From assembly GCA_900556485.1 (NCBI GenBank), contig USOX01000002.1, positions 161,272 through 225,271 of the forward strand: a stretch of 64,000 nt of DNA, read 5' to 3'. The notes under the pieces are model-generated. The model saw nothing but the letters and a program-made list of their open reading frames with translations. It ran no database searches and was not told the DNA's origin. Within the stretch, counting starts at the first letter, position 1, and each line of letters opens with the position of its first letter. A program made the translations under genes and the position numbers. This document shows, in pieces, positions 18,422 to 28,330 of this stretch. The stretch comes from an uncultured Dysgonomonas sp. (GTDB lineage Bacteria; Bacteroidota; Bacteroidia; Bacteroidales; Dysgonomonadaceae).

Positions 18422-19201
18422 CTAATTAATGATATTCATTTTGACAAAAAAGATCAGAAAGACTACAATAAATAAGGTAATCGACAAAAACAAAAAAGAA
18501 AACAAAATACTAAATGCAGCTTTTACCCCTGCTTTCATCTTTGAATCACCTCCAAACAACTGAATAAATACCCAAATAAAATATCCATAAGAAATAGTAG
18601 AACTCAGCAGATGTACCCACGAAGACCTTATATAGTAATATACAAAGAAGAAAAACAGCAGAACAAAAATCTGCATGCCTACTATATAGGAATTAACTAC
18701 CAGATGTTCCCAATAATTATACCCATTTCTTCTGAAAAAGATATAGGAAGCCAGAGCTGCAAATGGTACCAATGCCAACATTACAAAAGAATAATTATCA
18801 TAAACCAGCTTGATAGTTGTTCCATAATATTCTAAGAATTTTACAGAATTACCCTGCTCAGACATTGACAAAACTTCATTCTCCGGATATAAGTTAAAGA
18901 AGTGGGCAATAAAGCCATAAACAGCTCCCAGTATAAGTACAAAAGCAAAAGGTTTAAAGAAGCTTGACCTGTTACCAGCTATATAATTCCTCAATGCAAT
19001 CCCAGGCCTTAAAAGCAACTCCTTAATTGTATACAGAATTCCCTTATCTACATGGAAAATACTATGCTGTATTTCATGTAACAAATAATGAAGATCAATC
19101 CGTTTTACGACAACTGGTTGTCCACAATTACTACAAAATTTACCGTCGACCTGAGACTTGCAATTTGCACAAGTAGAGGCCGACGGCAATAAATCTTCCA
19201 T
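18422..19201 (-). CDS. DUF3667-type membrane protein with zinc ribbon
   Basis: 259 residues. The N-terminus carries two CxxC knuckles (CANCKSQVDGKFCSNCGQP, a zinc ribbon), followed by HYLLHEIQHSIFHVDKGILYTIKELL and RPGIALRNYIAGNRSSFFKPF, the signature of DUF3667 proteins, and then four or five transmembrane helices. Function is unknown. It is translationally close to the SDR gene (1 nt) and lies 19 nt after yitT. Confidence 0.85.
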   Translation of the reverse strand: MEDLLPSASTCANCKSQVDGKFCSNCGQPVVVKRIDLHYLLHEIQHSIFHVDKGILYTIKELLLRPGIALRNYIAGNRSSFFKPFAFVLILGAVYGFIAHFFNLYPENEVLSMSEQGNSVKFLEYYGTTIKLVYDNYSFVMLALVPFAALASYIFFRRNGYNYWEHLVVNSYIVGMQIFVLLFFFFVYYYIRSSWVHLLSSTISYGYFIWVFIQLFGGDSKMKAGVKAAFSILFSFLFLSITLFIVVFLIFFVKMNIIN

Positions 19202-19220
19202 ATATTATGATTATTTATAA

Positions 19221-20087
19221 TCAGGCTTTAATATGATCAAAACCTTCTCCATAAACACCTCGGACAGTACTTTGCGAAATAAATGCTTTTTCGTCTATAC
19301 TCTTTATAAGACGAAACATTTCTATTGCTTCCGTTCTTTTTGCTAACACAACAATCACCTTGGTCGGCTTCTTTGAATACCAGCCTGTTCCATCCAAAAC
19401 AGTACATCCCCGACGCAATTCACGATTGATAGCATCAGCAATAATATCATATTTTTCTGAAAATATAAGTACCTGAATGGATTGACGAAGACCATTAATA
19501 ATCATGTCGATGCAATATGTCATTACTCCCATAACGATTAATGCATAAACTATTTTTTGATAATCGTGGAATAACAAATAAGAGCAAGATATAATCACAA
19601 AATCGCAAAGAAGCATCCCTCTACCAAAAGCAATATTCTTATACTTATTGATAACTGCAATTATAATATCTGTACCTCCGGTACTGCCATTTGCACTAAA
19701 GACCAAGCCTATGCCTGTTCCACACATTATCCCTCCTATAACGCCAGAGAACAATGGCTCATCCTTTACAATAGGTCCCGTTATTAAAGCCTGACACAAC
19801 GTAAGCAGGCCGGTCAACATAACAACTCCGAAGATTGTCTTAACCAAAAACTTCACCCCTAATAGTTTCAAGGCAACCCCTAACAAAGCCATATTAGTCA
19901 GAAAATAAGTGTATTGGAGAGGTATGTTTGTAGCATACTCAATCAAAAGGGCGATACCGGTAAGCCCCCCTGTTACAATACCTCCGGGTTTTATGAAACC
20001 AATCAGACCTATTGCATATATGGCAAGACCGACTGTTATTAAAGCATAGTCTTTCCAATAAAATTCTTTTAAATATCTCTTTGGCAT
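19221..20087 (-). CDS. YitT-family membrane protein (DUF161 with C-terminal DUF2179)
   Basis: 288 residues: five hydrophobic segments in the first 200 residues (GLAIYAIGLIGFIKPGGIVTGG, then GTGIGLVFSANGSTGGTDII), followed by a soluble DUF2179 domain (AINRELRRGCTVLDGTGWYSKKPTKVIVV). The glycine-rich N-terminal motif and the STGGTDI loop are characteristic. Function is unestablished; the soluble domain is ferredoxin-like. The gene starts 7 nt after leuS stops. Confidence 0.92.
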   Translation of the reverse strand: MPKRYLKEFYWKDYALITVGLAIYAIGLIGFIKPGGIVTGGLTGIALLIEYATNIPLQYTYFLTNMALLGVALKLLGVKFLVKTIFGVVMLTGLLTLCQALITGPIVKDEPLFSGVIGGIMCGTGIGLVFSANGSTGGTDIIIAVINKYKNIAFGRGMLLCDFVIISCSYLLFHDYQKIVYALIVMGVMTYCIDMIINGLRQSIQVLIFSEKYDIIADAINRELRRGCTVLDGTGWYSKKPTKVIVVLAKRTEAIEMFRLIKSIDEKAFISQSTVRGVYGEGFDHIKA

Positions 20088-20094
20088 ATACTAA

Positions 20095-22896
20095 TTATAA
20101 AACTACATTAATCATCTTTTTAGGCACAAATATTACTTTCTTAGGAGTCTTTCCATCCATCCATTTCTTTGCCAAGTCATGATTTAGTACAGTCTGTTCA
20201 ACTTCAGACTGAGCTACATCAGCAGGAAATTCCAATTCGAATCTTACTTTTCCATTAAAAGCAACCCCATATTTGAATGAATCTTCAACCAAATATTCCT
20301 CTTTCAATTCCGGCCATACAGCATCACAAACAGAAGTTTCATTTCCTAATGCATGCCATAATTCTTCTGCGACAAATGGAGCAAATGGAGCTATAGTGAT
20401 CAACAACTCTTGCAATACAGCTCTTTTTGTGCACTTTGCAGAAGTCAATTCATTCACACAAATCATAAAGGCAGCTACAGAAGTATTAAAAGAAAATACT
20501 TCTATATCTCCCGAAACTTTCTTAATCAACTTATGCAGAGACTTCAACTCTTCTTTCGTAGGCTCTTCATCTGTTACTGCAAACTCTTCTCCTTTGTAGA
20601 ATAGGTTCCACATTTTACGCAAGAAGCGGTGTACACCATCTATTCCATTCATATCCCAAGGCTTAGATTGCTCTAATGGCCCTAAGAACATTTCATAAAG
20701 GCGTAGAGTATCAGCACCATATTTATTCGCTACATCATCCGGATTTACTACATTATGGTATCTTTTCCCCATCTTTTCTATAGTCCAGCCACAAATGTAT
20801 TTTCCATCCTCTAGGATAAACTCAGCAGTCTCATACTCTGGTCTCCAAGCCCTGAAAGCATCAATATCTAATATATCATTGCTTACAATATTTACATCAA
20901 CATGAATCTCTGTTGTCTCATACTGATCTTTCAAATTAACAGAAACGAACTTGTTCGTTCCATTGATACGATAAACAAGACTACTACGCCCCTGTATCAT
21001 TCCTTGGTTAATCAGCTTTTTAAATGGCTCATCCTCACAAGAAACGCCTATATCGAATAAGAATTTATTCCAGAAACGGCTATATATCAAGTGACCGGTA
21101 GCATGTTCGGTACCACCTATATATAAGTCTACATTACGCCAGTATTCAACTTTTTCTTTCGATACTAATTCTTCCTTATTATATGGATCCATATACTGCA
21201 AATAATAGGCAGAAGACCCTGCAAATCCAGGCATAGTATTTAGTTCCAAAGGAAATATTGTTTTATGATCTACTTTATCCGTATCTACAACGACCTCGTT
21301 TACTGTATCCCATGCCCATTTTGTTGCACGCCCTAATGGAGGTTCACCTGATTCTGTTGGTAAATATTTATCTACTTCCGGAAGTTCCAATGGCAATTTA
21401 TCGAATGGCAACATATACGGAAGATCATCCTTATAATATACAGGGAATGGCTCACCCCAATAACGTTGACGAGAAAAAATCGCATCACGCAAACGATAAT
21501 TTACTTTTATACGTCCAAGGTTATTCTCTTTTATATACTGACGAGCTTTTTCAATAGCATCTTTAACTTCCAGTCCATTCAAGAAACCAGAATTGATCAT
21601 GATACCTTCTTTAGCATCAAAACTTTCTTCCGACACATCGCATCCTTCAACTAATGGAATAATAGGCAAATTAAAATGTTTTGCAAAAGCATGGTCACGA
21701 CTATCATGTCCCGGAACTGCCATAATAGCACCTGTTCCATATCCGGCAAGCACATAATCTGATACCCAAATTGGAATTTCTTTACCGTTCAACGGATTTA
21801 TAGCATATGATCCGGTGAATACGCCTGTTACTTTTTTGTCAATTAAGCGATCGCGTTCGGTACGACGTTTTGTAGCCTCCAAATAAGCATCAACCTCAGC
21901 TTTCTGTTCGGGTTGAGTTACTTTTGCCACATATTCACTCTCAGGGGCAAGCACCATAAAAGTTACTCCGAAGATAGTATCAGCACGGGTAGTAAATATT
22001 TCGAAGTCTATATCCGAATCTTTTACTTTAAATTTCATTTCTGCACCCTCGCTACGTCCTATCCAGTTGCGCTGAGTCTCTTTGATAGATTCGCTCCAGT
22101 CGATAGTATCCATACCATCAAGCAAACGCTGTGCATAAGCTGATACACGCAAACTCCACTGACGCATCAATCTTTGTTCGACCGGATAACCTCCGCGCTC
22201 CGACAATCCATTGATTACCTCATCGTTTGCCAGTACAGTACCCAAATCCTGACACCAGTTTACTGTGGTTTCACTACGATAAGCGATCCTATAATTAAGT
22301 AATATTTCTTGTTTTTCTTTCTCCGATTTTGCTTTCCATTCATCAGCTGTGAAATGCAATTCTTCGCTACAGGCAATATTCATCCCCTCTGTTCCTACCT
22401 GTTCGAATGCCTGAATCAATTCTTCTATAGGACGAGCTTGTTGTTCATCATAACAATAGTAGCTATTGAACATTTTGATAAATGCCCATTGTGTCCAGTG
22501 ATAATAAGCAGGGTCGCAAGTCTGAATTTCGCGGCTCCAATCAAATGAAAATCCGATTTTATCTAATTGTTCACGATAACGTTTAATATTCTGTTCTGTA
22601 GTTATAGCAGGGTGTTGCCCTGTTTGTATTGCATATTGTTCGGCTGGAAGCCCATAGGCATCATAGCCCATAGGATGCAATACATTAAATCCCTTCAGCC
22701 TTTTATAGCGGGAATAAATATCCGAAGCTATATAACCCAGTGGGTGCCCAACATGTAAACCCGCTCCAGATGGGTACGGAAACATATCGAGTACATAATA
22801 TTTAGGTTTATCCTTATCTTCTGTAACTCTGTAGATATCCTTATCTATCCAATACTGATGCCAACGCTTTTCTATTTCTTTAAAATTGTATTCCAT
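20095..22896 (-). CDS. leuS: Leucyl-tRNA synthetase
   Basis: 933 residues. The class I HIGH motif appears as HVGH in [16 protein letters not shown]. The CP1 editing domain has [18 protein letters not shown] and [19 protein letters not shown] with the conserved Asp. The second signature, normally KMSKS, reads KMGKR (residues 708-712, codons at 20761-20775), followed by [10 protein letters not shown]. The anticodon-binding and C-terminal domains are complete. The enzyme charges tRNA-Leu in the cytoplasm. It heads a four-gene operon. Confidence 0.98.
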   Translation of the reverse strand: MEYNFKEIEKRWHQYWIDKDIYRVTEDKDKPKYYVLDMFPYPSGAGLHVGHPLGYIASDIYSRYKRLKGFNVLHPMGYDAYGLPAEQYAIQTGQHPAITTEQNIKRYREQLDKIGFSFDWSREIQTCDPAYYHWTQWAFIKMFNSYYCYDEQQARPIEELIQAFEQVGTEGMNIACSEELHFTADEWKAKSEKEKQEILLNYRIAYRSETTVNWCQDLGTVLANDEVINGLSERGGYPVEQRLMRQWSLRVSAYAQRLLDGMDTIDWSESIKETQRNWIGRSEGAEMKFKVKDSDIDFEIFTTRADTIFGVTFMVLAPESEYVAKVTQPEQKAEVDAYLEATKRRTERDRLIDKKVTGVFTGSYAINPLNGKEIPIWVSDYVLAGYGTGAIMAVPGHDSRDHAFAKHFNLPIIPLVEGCDVSEESFDAKEGIMINSGFLNGLEVKDAIEKARQYIKENNLGRIKVNYRLRDAIFSRQRYWGEPFPVYYKDDLPYMLPFDKLPLELPEVDKYLPTESGEPPLGRATKWAWDTVNEVVVDTDKVDHKTIFPLELNTMPGFAGSSAYYLQYMDPYNKEELVSKEKVEYWRNVDLYIGGTEHATGHLIYSRFWNKFLFDIGVSCEDEPFKKLINQGMIQGRSSLVYRINGTNKFVSVNLKDQYETTEIHVDVNIVSNDILDIDAFRAWRPEYETAEFILEDGKYICGWTIEKMGKRYHNVVNPDDVANKYGADTLRLYEMFLGPLEQSKPWDMNGIDGVHRFLRKMWNLFYKGEEFAVTDEEPTKEELKSLHKLIKKVSGDIEVFSFNTSVAAFMICVNELTSAKCTKRAVLQELLITIAPFAPFVAEELWHALGNETSVCDAVWPELKEEYLVEDSFKYGVAFNGKVRFELEFPADVAQSEVEQTVLNHDLAKKWMDGKTPKKVIFVPKKMINVVL

Positions 22897-23079
22897 GACA
22901 CTTTTATGTTGCTTTTTACTGGCGCAAAGATAGTTATTTCTTTAGATTAAAACATATTAAAAGAATAGCATTCTATTACAGAATAAAAATTTCAGTCTAT
23001 AACCTCTTTAGAACAAAAGTAAACAAGTTAAATTTGAAAATATTTCAATTTTGCAACATAGACTTTGCAAAATAGTATA

Positions 23080-23087
23080 TATATTTG
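23080..23087 (+). promoter_or_regulatory. Putative -7 promoter element of the GltD-like gene
   Basis: TATATTTG matches TAnnTTTG, 44 nt before the ATG at 23132. TTTG tetramers occur upstream (23050 and 23064), but neither has the usual spacing. Confidence 0.45.
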
Positions 23088-23131
23088 CAAACTAAAGATT
23101 ACAAAATATCGATTTTACTTTAATATAATAT

Positions 23132-24436
23132 ATGAAAAACAATAATTTCGCCGAAGTAAATATAGGTTATGATACTAAAGGAGCGATTGATGAAGCCAAA
23201 CGTTGCCTCAATTGCAAAAACCCACAATGCGTACAAGGCTGTCCGATAGAACATAATATACCCGGTTTTATCAATCAATTATCGATGGGTAATATTGGGG
23301 CTGCAATGCAGATAATCAACGAGAAAAGCAACCTTCCGGCTATTTGCGGAAGAGTATGTCCGCACGAAAAACAATGCGAAGGTCATTGTATTTTGAATAA
23401 AAAAGGGAACCCTGTTAAAGTAGGGAAGCTAGAACGATTTATCGCTGACTTCGATAGTGATATGCTTTTAATCAAAGAACGCTTAAGACCCAAAACCAGA
23501 GGTAAGATTGGCATTATCGGTTCTGGTCCGGCAGGGCTGACTGTTGCCGGAGACCTTGCCCGCGAAGGCTTTAATGTAGTTGTATTCGAAGGGCAAAAGG
23601 AGCCAGGAGGTGTCTTGATGTATGGAATTCCGGAATACAGGCTTCCAAAAGATATTGTTAGGCGTGAGATAAAAAAAATAGAGGCTCTGGGCGTCACATT
23701 TATGAATGATTTTCTAATTGGTGAGAAGATGACAGTAGATGAGATGTTAAGCCATGAATTTGATGCTGTATTTATAGGCTCAGGAACAGCTGTTCCAAAA
23801 ACGTTGAGTATTCCGGGAATTAATTTATACAAAGTCCTCCAATCATCTTACTTTCTCCGAATGGTGAATCTATATAATAATGGAGATATAAGCCGTATTG
23901 CCGTACCATTGGTAGAAGGTGAAAAGGTTGTTGTTATTGGAGCCGGAAATGTAGCAATGGACGCTGCACGCACTGCGTTACGCATGGGTGCCGAATCTGT
24001 GAATGTGATCTATCATCGTACAGAAGCTGATATTCCGGCTTTAAAAACAGAGTACAACGAAGCAGTTGAAGAAGGTGTTCAATTTATATGGCAGGCTAGC
24101 ACTACCGAGTTTGTAGGAGAAAATAATACATTAACTCATATCCGTTTCAACACACCTGAGGGAGAAAAAGAAATCCCTGTAGATCGGATACTGATAGCTA
24201 TTGGCTCCAAACCGTCCAATCGTATTGTATCAACTTCATTAGGTATTGAAGTAAATGATAATGGTTATGTAATCACCAAAGAGCATCCATATGGTATGAC
24301 TACCCGAAAAGGTGTATTTGCCGGAGGTGATGTCGTCCATACGCCCCAGACTGTAGTATTAGCGATGCGCGAGGCAAAGCAAGTCGCCAAAGGTATTGCT
24401 CAATATGTGGATGCGGTTAAATTGCTGGAAGGATAA
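23132..24436 (+). CDS. NAD(P)-dependent oxidoreductase, glutamate synthase small-subunit (GltD) family
   Basis: 434 residues. The N-terminal ferredoxin-like domain has two cysteine groups (Cys25, 28, 33 and 37 in CLNCKNPQCVQGC; then CGRVCPHEKQCEGHC). The FAD motif (IIGSGPAGLTVAGDLAREG) and NAD(P) motif (VVIGAGNVAMDAARTALRMG) follow, and the C-terminal GVFAGGDVV FAD motif completes the fold. Stand-alone GltD homologues serve as the electron-transfer subunit for glutamate synthase or pair with other partners (NfnB-like, SudA-like). There is no large subunit next to it, so the partner is unknown. It converges on the pseudogene at 24438. Confidence 0.9.
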   Translation: MKNNNFAEVNIGYDTKGAIDEAKRCLNCKNPQCVQGCPIEHNIPGFINQLSMGNIGAAMQIINEKSNLPAICGRVCPHEKQCEGHCILNKKGNPVKVGKLERFIADFDSDMLLIKERLRPKTRGKIGIIGSGPAGLTVAGDLAREGFNVVVFEGQKEPGGVLMYGIPEYRLPKDIVRREIKKIEALGVTFMNDFLIGEKMTVDEMLSHEFDAVFIGSGTAVPKTLSIPGINLYKVLQSSYFLRMVNLYNNGDISRIAVPLVEGEKVVVIGAGNVAMDAARTALRMGAESVNVIYHRTEADIPALKTEYNEAVEEGVQFIWQASTTEFVGENNTLTHIRFNTPEGEKEIPVDRILIAIGSKPSNRIVSTSLGIEVNDNGYVITKEHPYGMTTRKGVFAGGDVVHTPQTVVLAMREAKQVAKGIAQYVDAVKLLEG

Positions 24437-24437
24437 T

Positions 24438-25235
24438 CTAATAGCGGCTATTAGCGTCTACAACGACATCCAACGCTACAACTCCAACTGTAACTGTTGC
24501 GATTCCTAATACTTCCCAGAATGTATTATTGGCTGGCTTCTCTACATAAAAAAAGTCTCCTCGGTCAACTACATTCACTGATAAGTTTTTAGGATTAATA
24601 TCTCTTGTTTTTATAAGTGTAGATATATAAAATGACTGCTCGAAAACCATTGGCTTTTCGGGCTTTTCATATATAGTAAGATAACTTCTGAATTGAAGAG
24701 GAGATGCTTCTTCTTCAAAATCAACTCTTTTTACCTTGACTGCATTATGTTCTTTATCGCCCATATGCCCATTCCGGTACTTCTTTTTATCAATACCCTC
24801 AAAGTTCACCTCTAGCCTCAGAGGTATATGGCTTATCATCGTTTTAGGAGGAATAAAACTCACATTCTTAGGCAACTCTGCTGTACCGCCAAAATTACCT
24901 AAAGAGTATCCCATATCAGAGAATATCTCTAATCCTCCTTCTACATTGATTTCATTTCCTGTATATGAATAAGCTACATTATTCAATATAAGAGCCGAAC
25001 GTTGCTAATCTACATACAGCGGCCTGTCCAGTTTATTAAATACAGTAATCCGCACCGGAGCACTTTCTCCATTATAGCAATATGCAATCCACAGACTGTC
25101 TGTTTCCAAAAGAAAGTCTCCATTATCCACTTTCTCTACATATTCGTTCGAGGTATTTAGAGTAGAGTAAAAATATGTAGAGCCACAAGAAGATAAGAAA
25201 AGAACAGATAGTATTATACAAACAAAATTCTTCAT
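24438..25235 (-). pseudogene. Lipoprotein gene interrupted by one in-frame amber codon
   Basis: A single frame of 266 codons with a lipoprotein signal (MKNFVCIILSVLFLSSCGS) is interrupted only by TAG at 25005-25007 (codon 77). Upstream reads FNKLDRPLYVD; directly after the stop the same frame continues QRSALILNNVAYSYTGNEI without shift, and it ends with a hydrophobic helix (LGIATVTVGVVALDVVV) near the C-terminus. The natural residue at the stop was probably Trp (TGG to TAG). The pieces would otherwise look like a 76-residue lipoprotein and an unrelated 182-residue protein. The product is an envelope protein of unknown function; alternatives are readthrough or a base error. Confidence 0.8.
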
Positions 25236-25293
25236 ACAGAATATTATTTAGATTAATATAATACTAAATTAATACTTTTTTTCTTATTCCTAC

Positions 25294-25704
25294 CTATATC
25301 TTTCTTCGCCACTTATTTATACCACCAATCAGATAAAGAAGGCCAATAAATAATGCTGTCGATGAATAGGCTAATTCCCTCACTACAGACACATCAGATA
25401 TTAATATCTCTATTATACCTGCAAATGCTCTCAAAATGAATATTGAAGCGATACCAAATATACCGATTTTAAGTAATGGTAATTCTCCAATCTTCGTATC
25501 TGCAGAAAATGCATATAGCCCGAAAATAAAGAGTATAATAGCGACAAAAACGGTCAATAAATATGGAAGTGCAGGGTGAATAAGAGCTAATTCTTCCATC
25601 TCTTTTCCAACTCCTCCTGCTTCGAAAACCTGCTTTGCCCATATTAATGAAACAAGATGACCAATAGCTAGAATAAAATTAAGAATACCTGCAATTTTAA
25701 ACAT
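25294..25704 (-). CDS. Small four-helix membrane protein of unknown function
   Basis: 136 residues with four predicted membrane segments (about 1-22, 45-68, 75-97, 107-130). The C-terminus ends in a positively charged KWRRKI. No family was recognised with confidence, although the topology is like small DoxX-like or similar quinone-linked membrane proteins. It lies 10 nt after its neighbour, which has the same size and topology, so the two probably form an operon divergent from the AraC-type regulator. Confidence 0.65.
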   Translation of the reverse strand: MFKIAGILNFILAIGHLVSLIWAKQVFEAGGVGKEMEELALIHPALPYLLTVFVAIILFIFGLYAFSADTKIGELPLLKIGIFGIASIFILRAFAGIIEILISDVSVVRELAYSSTALFIGLLYLIGGINKWRRKI

Positions 25705-25714
25705 AATCGTATAC

Positions 25715-26110
25715 TTATATAATTATTAGATTTCTTCTCAATCTGTAGACTGTGTAAACCATTGACAAGCTTAGAAATAAGCTTATCCAGGCAAACGGAT
25801 TATCAAACATGAATATCACAGACAATATTCCATTTAGTAAAACAAAGACTATAACAATGAATGCCGGCTTAAACAAATATGTAATTTCTTTTATTTTGCT
25901 CATAAACAGGAATAACAATAAACCACTTAACATCAACAACGAGCCACAAGCTAAACTAAAAACCAAAGCCACACCTTTATAATCATCAGATAAACAAGAA
26001 AAACCATCTTCAATAAATGGAGTAAAAGTTGCTATTTCATGAATCATACCCAAAGCCAGAATTGATGTGGCCAAAGACTTATTTATGAATATCAATTTAT
26101 CTGTTCTCAT
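25715..26110 (-). CDS. Small four-helix membrane protein of unknown function
   Basis: 131 residues with four hydrophobic segments (SLATSILALGMIHEIATF, VALVFSLACGSLLMLSGLLLF, PAFIVIVFVLLNGILSVIFMF, AWISLFLSLSMVYTVY). No family was recognised. It is the first gene of a two-gene unit divergent from the AraC-type regulator at 26216, with about 105 nt between the starts, which suggests that the regulator controls it. Confidence 0.65.
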   Translation of the reverse strand: MRTDKLIFINKSLATSILALGMIHEIATFTPFIEDGFSCLSDDYKGVALVFSLACGSLLMLSGLLLFLFMSKIKEITYLFKPAFIVIVFVLLNGILSVIFMFDNPFAWISLFLSLSMVYTVYRLRRNLIII

Positions 26111-26215
26111 CGCTCATAGCTTATGAATTAATAATGAACAAATATAAGGTTGAGCAAGAATTGCATTATTGAAAATTAAGCCATATTTTTGTCCAAAAGC
26201 GACAATTTTATATTT

Positions 26216-27211
26216 ATGTATATTTCTGCAGGATTATTAAATATTCTTTCAAAACAGTTTGAAGATATCAGGATTAACCTACCAAAAATATTTGCCGAAT
26301 TCGGGGCTAATATTGACATATTAAAAAATCCGGCATCTAAGATTAATACAAATATTTTAGGAAAATATCTTGAACTAATTGTCCTTAAGAAGAAAAATCC
26401 TAGGGTAGGCTTACAAGCTGGATTTCAAATTCCATTTAATATTGCAGGAGCCATTTTTAATTTATATCAAGGTAGAGCTACAGTAAGAGAGGTATTTGAT
26501 AATATTGACCAACTAGACCCTACAGAGAATGAGATTTGTCAATATTCAACAAAAGTAGAAGGAGATTTATTTCATTATGAGATAACGATAAATACTGAGT
26601 TTGCAAAAAAATATCCGATTGCGACCAGACAGTGGTACGAAATACAATATGGCATAGGCCTACAATATGCTAATTGTTTTACAGGACGTCAGCTTCACTG
26701 CGTTGCAGCTTATTCTGTTTATGAGAAAGAAGGTGAATCTGATATGCTTGAAGAATATTTATCTTGTCCTATAGAATTCGGAAAAGATCATTTTGCTTTG
26801 ATTTTCAATAAATCAATATTAGACCTGCCTATCATTCCTCCTAAAAGAGATATACTACCCATCATAGAAGATCTTATGACTGGTATACAGTACAACTATC
26901 AGAAGAATAGCTTGCCGGAGGAAATAAAAAAATATTTATTCAAAAATATTTCGACATCCGATCTTAGCTTAGAGTCTACTGCACAGCAATTCAATATGAG
27001 TGTACGAAGCCTGCAACGAAAACTAAAAGCCCAAAACACTTCCTATCAGCATATACTGAACAATATCCGAATAGAATTATCGCAGAAATATATTAAAAAA
27101 GGATTACCCCCAACAAAGATTGCTTTTCTCCTCGGTTTCGAAAGCCAAAGCTCATTCAATAAATTTTTCAGAAAACAATTTGATTGCTCGCCAATGCAAT
27201 TCGACAGCTAG
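26216..27211 (+). CDS. AraC-family transcriptional regulator with N-terminal sensor domain
   Basis: About 331 residues from ATG 26216; a TTG 27 nt upstream in the same frame is less likely. The N-terminal two-thirds (IFAEFGANIDILKNPASKI, GLQAGFQIPFNIAGAIFNLY) resembles the arabinose-binding-type sensor of OruR/ArgR-like AraC proteins. The C-terminus has two helix-turn-helix motifs: SLESTAQQFNMSVRSLQRKL and PTKIAFLLGFESQSSFNKFF. It is a ligand-responsive DNA-binding protein, likely acting on the divergent membrane-protein pair. Its stop codon overlaps the end of a gene remnant on the other strand. Confidence 0.87.
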   Translation: MYISAGLLNILSKQFEDIRINLPKIFAEFGANIDILKNPASKINTNILGKYLELIVLKKKNPRVGLQAGFQIPFNIAGAIFNLYQGRATVREVFDNIDQLDPTENEICQYSTKVEGDLFHYEITINTEFAKKYPIATRQWYEIQYGIGLQYANCFTGRQLHCVAAYSVYEKEGESDMLEEYLSCPIEFGKDHFALIFNKSILDLPIIPPKRDILPIIEDLMTGIQYNYQKNSLPEEIKKYLFKNISTSDLSLESTAQQFNMSVRSLQRKLKAQNTSYQHILNNIRIELSQKYIKKGLPPTKIAFLLGFESQSSFNKFFRKQFDCSPMQFDS

Positions 27212-27249
27212 AATCCTCTATTTTTTAAATCTGCAACCATCTTAATAGG
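27208..27249 (-). pseudogene. Remnant of the 3' end of a lipase-like gene
   Basis: On the minus strand these bases encode PIKMVADLKNRGF and a stop. The intact lipase-like gene at 42840-44276 ends YIKMVADLKAKGF and a stop, in the same orientation. 25 consecutive bases (27223-27247) are identical to 42855-42879. No homology was seen beyond codon 13. It marks the left border of the capsule locus. Confidence 0.8.
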
Positions 27250-27341
27250 TGTTAGCAATTATATTTAAATAAGCAATTCTTATTTTTTTTCATTTTTTTT
27301 AAAATTAATACAAAATGAGTACAGAATGACGAATTTGTTAT

Positions 27342-27349
27342 TATCTTTG
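27342..27349 (+). promoter_or_regulatory. Putative -7 promoter element of the capsule operon
   Basis: TATCTTTG is an exact TAnnTTTG match, about 350 nt upstream of the UpxY-like start. It is the only good plus-strand match seen between the regulator gene and the capsule genes. Confidence 0.5.
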
Positions 27350-27356
27350 CAAAACA

Positions 27357-27702
27357 AAACATTGATGTATTAAATTATTGCGCAAAAATGGAACAGTTTT
27401 AGACAATAATAACATTTACTATAATTAGCAAACTGCACTTGACATTAAACAGAAACGGTAATTGTTATTATTTCAAAAAATATTGCACAATAGTTACATC
27501 ACAAAAGAAAAGGAAAAACAAAACTAATTTTACAGCTAGATAAGATAAAACACAAAACTTAAAGAATAACCAGATCCCCTTTAAAGTATTCATTTAAAAT
27601 CTACTACTGGATAGTGTAGCATTTTAATATGTAATTTTATCTGCCCAAAATTCATAAAAACCGATAAGATATCTATATCGGGTGTCCCCAAGGTATGTCT
27701 TA
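27357..27702 (+). promoter_or_regulatory. Long untranslated leader of the capsule operon, probable antitermination target
   Basis: No gene is present in this stretch. It is very AT-rich and contains an AATAATAACA/TGTTATTATT inverted repeat (27405-27414 and 27463-27472) and a CCGATA/TATCGG hairpin (27661-27681) just before the ribosome-binding site. In Bacteroides, UpxY proteins act on such leaders to prevent early termination; the same role here is inferred. Confidence 0.45.
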
Positions 27703-28260
27703 ATGCAAGATTTTGAAGAACATAAAAAGGAATTAAATAGATGGTTTGCCATCAGAGTTACTTATGGCAGAGAAATTAAATTAAAGGCATATCTAGACAA
27801 ATTTGGCATAGAAAGTTTCATACCTATGCAAATAACGGAAGTTATTAAAAGCGGGAAAAAGAAAAAAGTTTTACTACCAGCTATACGCAATTTAATATTT
27901 ATTCATACAACTCGTTCTTTTCTAGATTCATTAAAAATAGAATTGGAGAGAAGTATTCCGATACGATATATTATCGACAGGGCAAAAAAAGCCCCAATCA
28001 CAGTACCCAATAAACAAATGAAACATTTCATAACTCTATCAGGTTCCCAAGATGAGCAAATTCTTTATTTGACTCATGTTGAACCAATATTAAAAAGTGG
28101 GATGCGGGTTAAAGTTACAGATGGTATTTTTAAAGGAGTAGAAGGCACAGTAGTCAGGATAAAAAGAGATAGACGGATTATGGTCAATATAGATGGGCTA
28201 ATTGCCGTCGTAAGTGCACATATCCATCCATCATTGTTGGAAAAGATAAATAATCCTTGA
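27703..28260 (+). CDS. UpxY-like NusG-family transcription antiterminator
   Basis: 185 residues from ATG 27703, preceded by AAGG at a 9-nt distance. A GTG at 27682 in frame would add seven residues and lacks a ribosome-binding site. The N-terminal NGN domain starts NRWFAIRVTYGREIKLKAYL, and the C-terminal KOW domain is VKVTDGIFKGVEGTVVRIKRD. In Bacteroides, UpxY proteins are locus-specific NusG paralogues that keep RNA polymerase transcribing their own capsule operon. It is the first gene of the capsule operon, as in Bacteroides, but no UpxZ inhibitor gene follows. Confidence 0.88.
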   Translation: MQDFEEHKKELNRWFAIRVTYGREIKLKAYLDKFGIESFIPMQITEVIKSGKKKKVLLPAIRNLIFIHTTRSFLDSLKIELERSIPIRYIIDRAKKAPITVPNKQMKHFITLSGSQDEQILYLTHVEPILKSGMRVKVTDGIFKGVEGTVVRIKRDRRIMVNIDGLIAVVSAHIHPSLLEKINNP

Positions 28261-28330
28261 ACGGAAGATAAACAAACCTCTATTTGTTAAATATTCACAA
28301 AACAAAGCCTTAAAAAATAGGAAGTAAAAA

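Noticed and set aside
27405..27472. AATAATAACA/TGTTATTATT inverted repeat upstream of the capsule operon, possible invertible promoter
   Set aside because: The arms are AT-only apart from one G-C pair, only 10 bp long, and do not flank the -7 element at 27342. No recombinase gene is adjacent.
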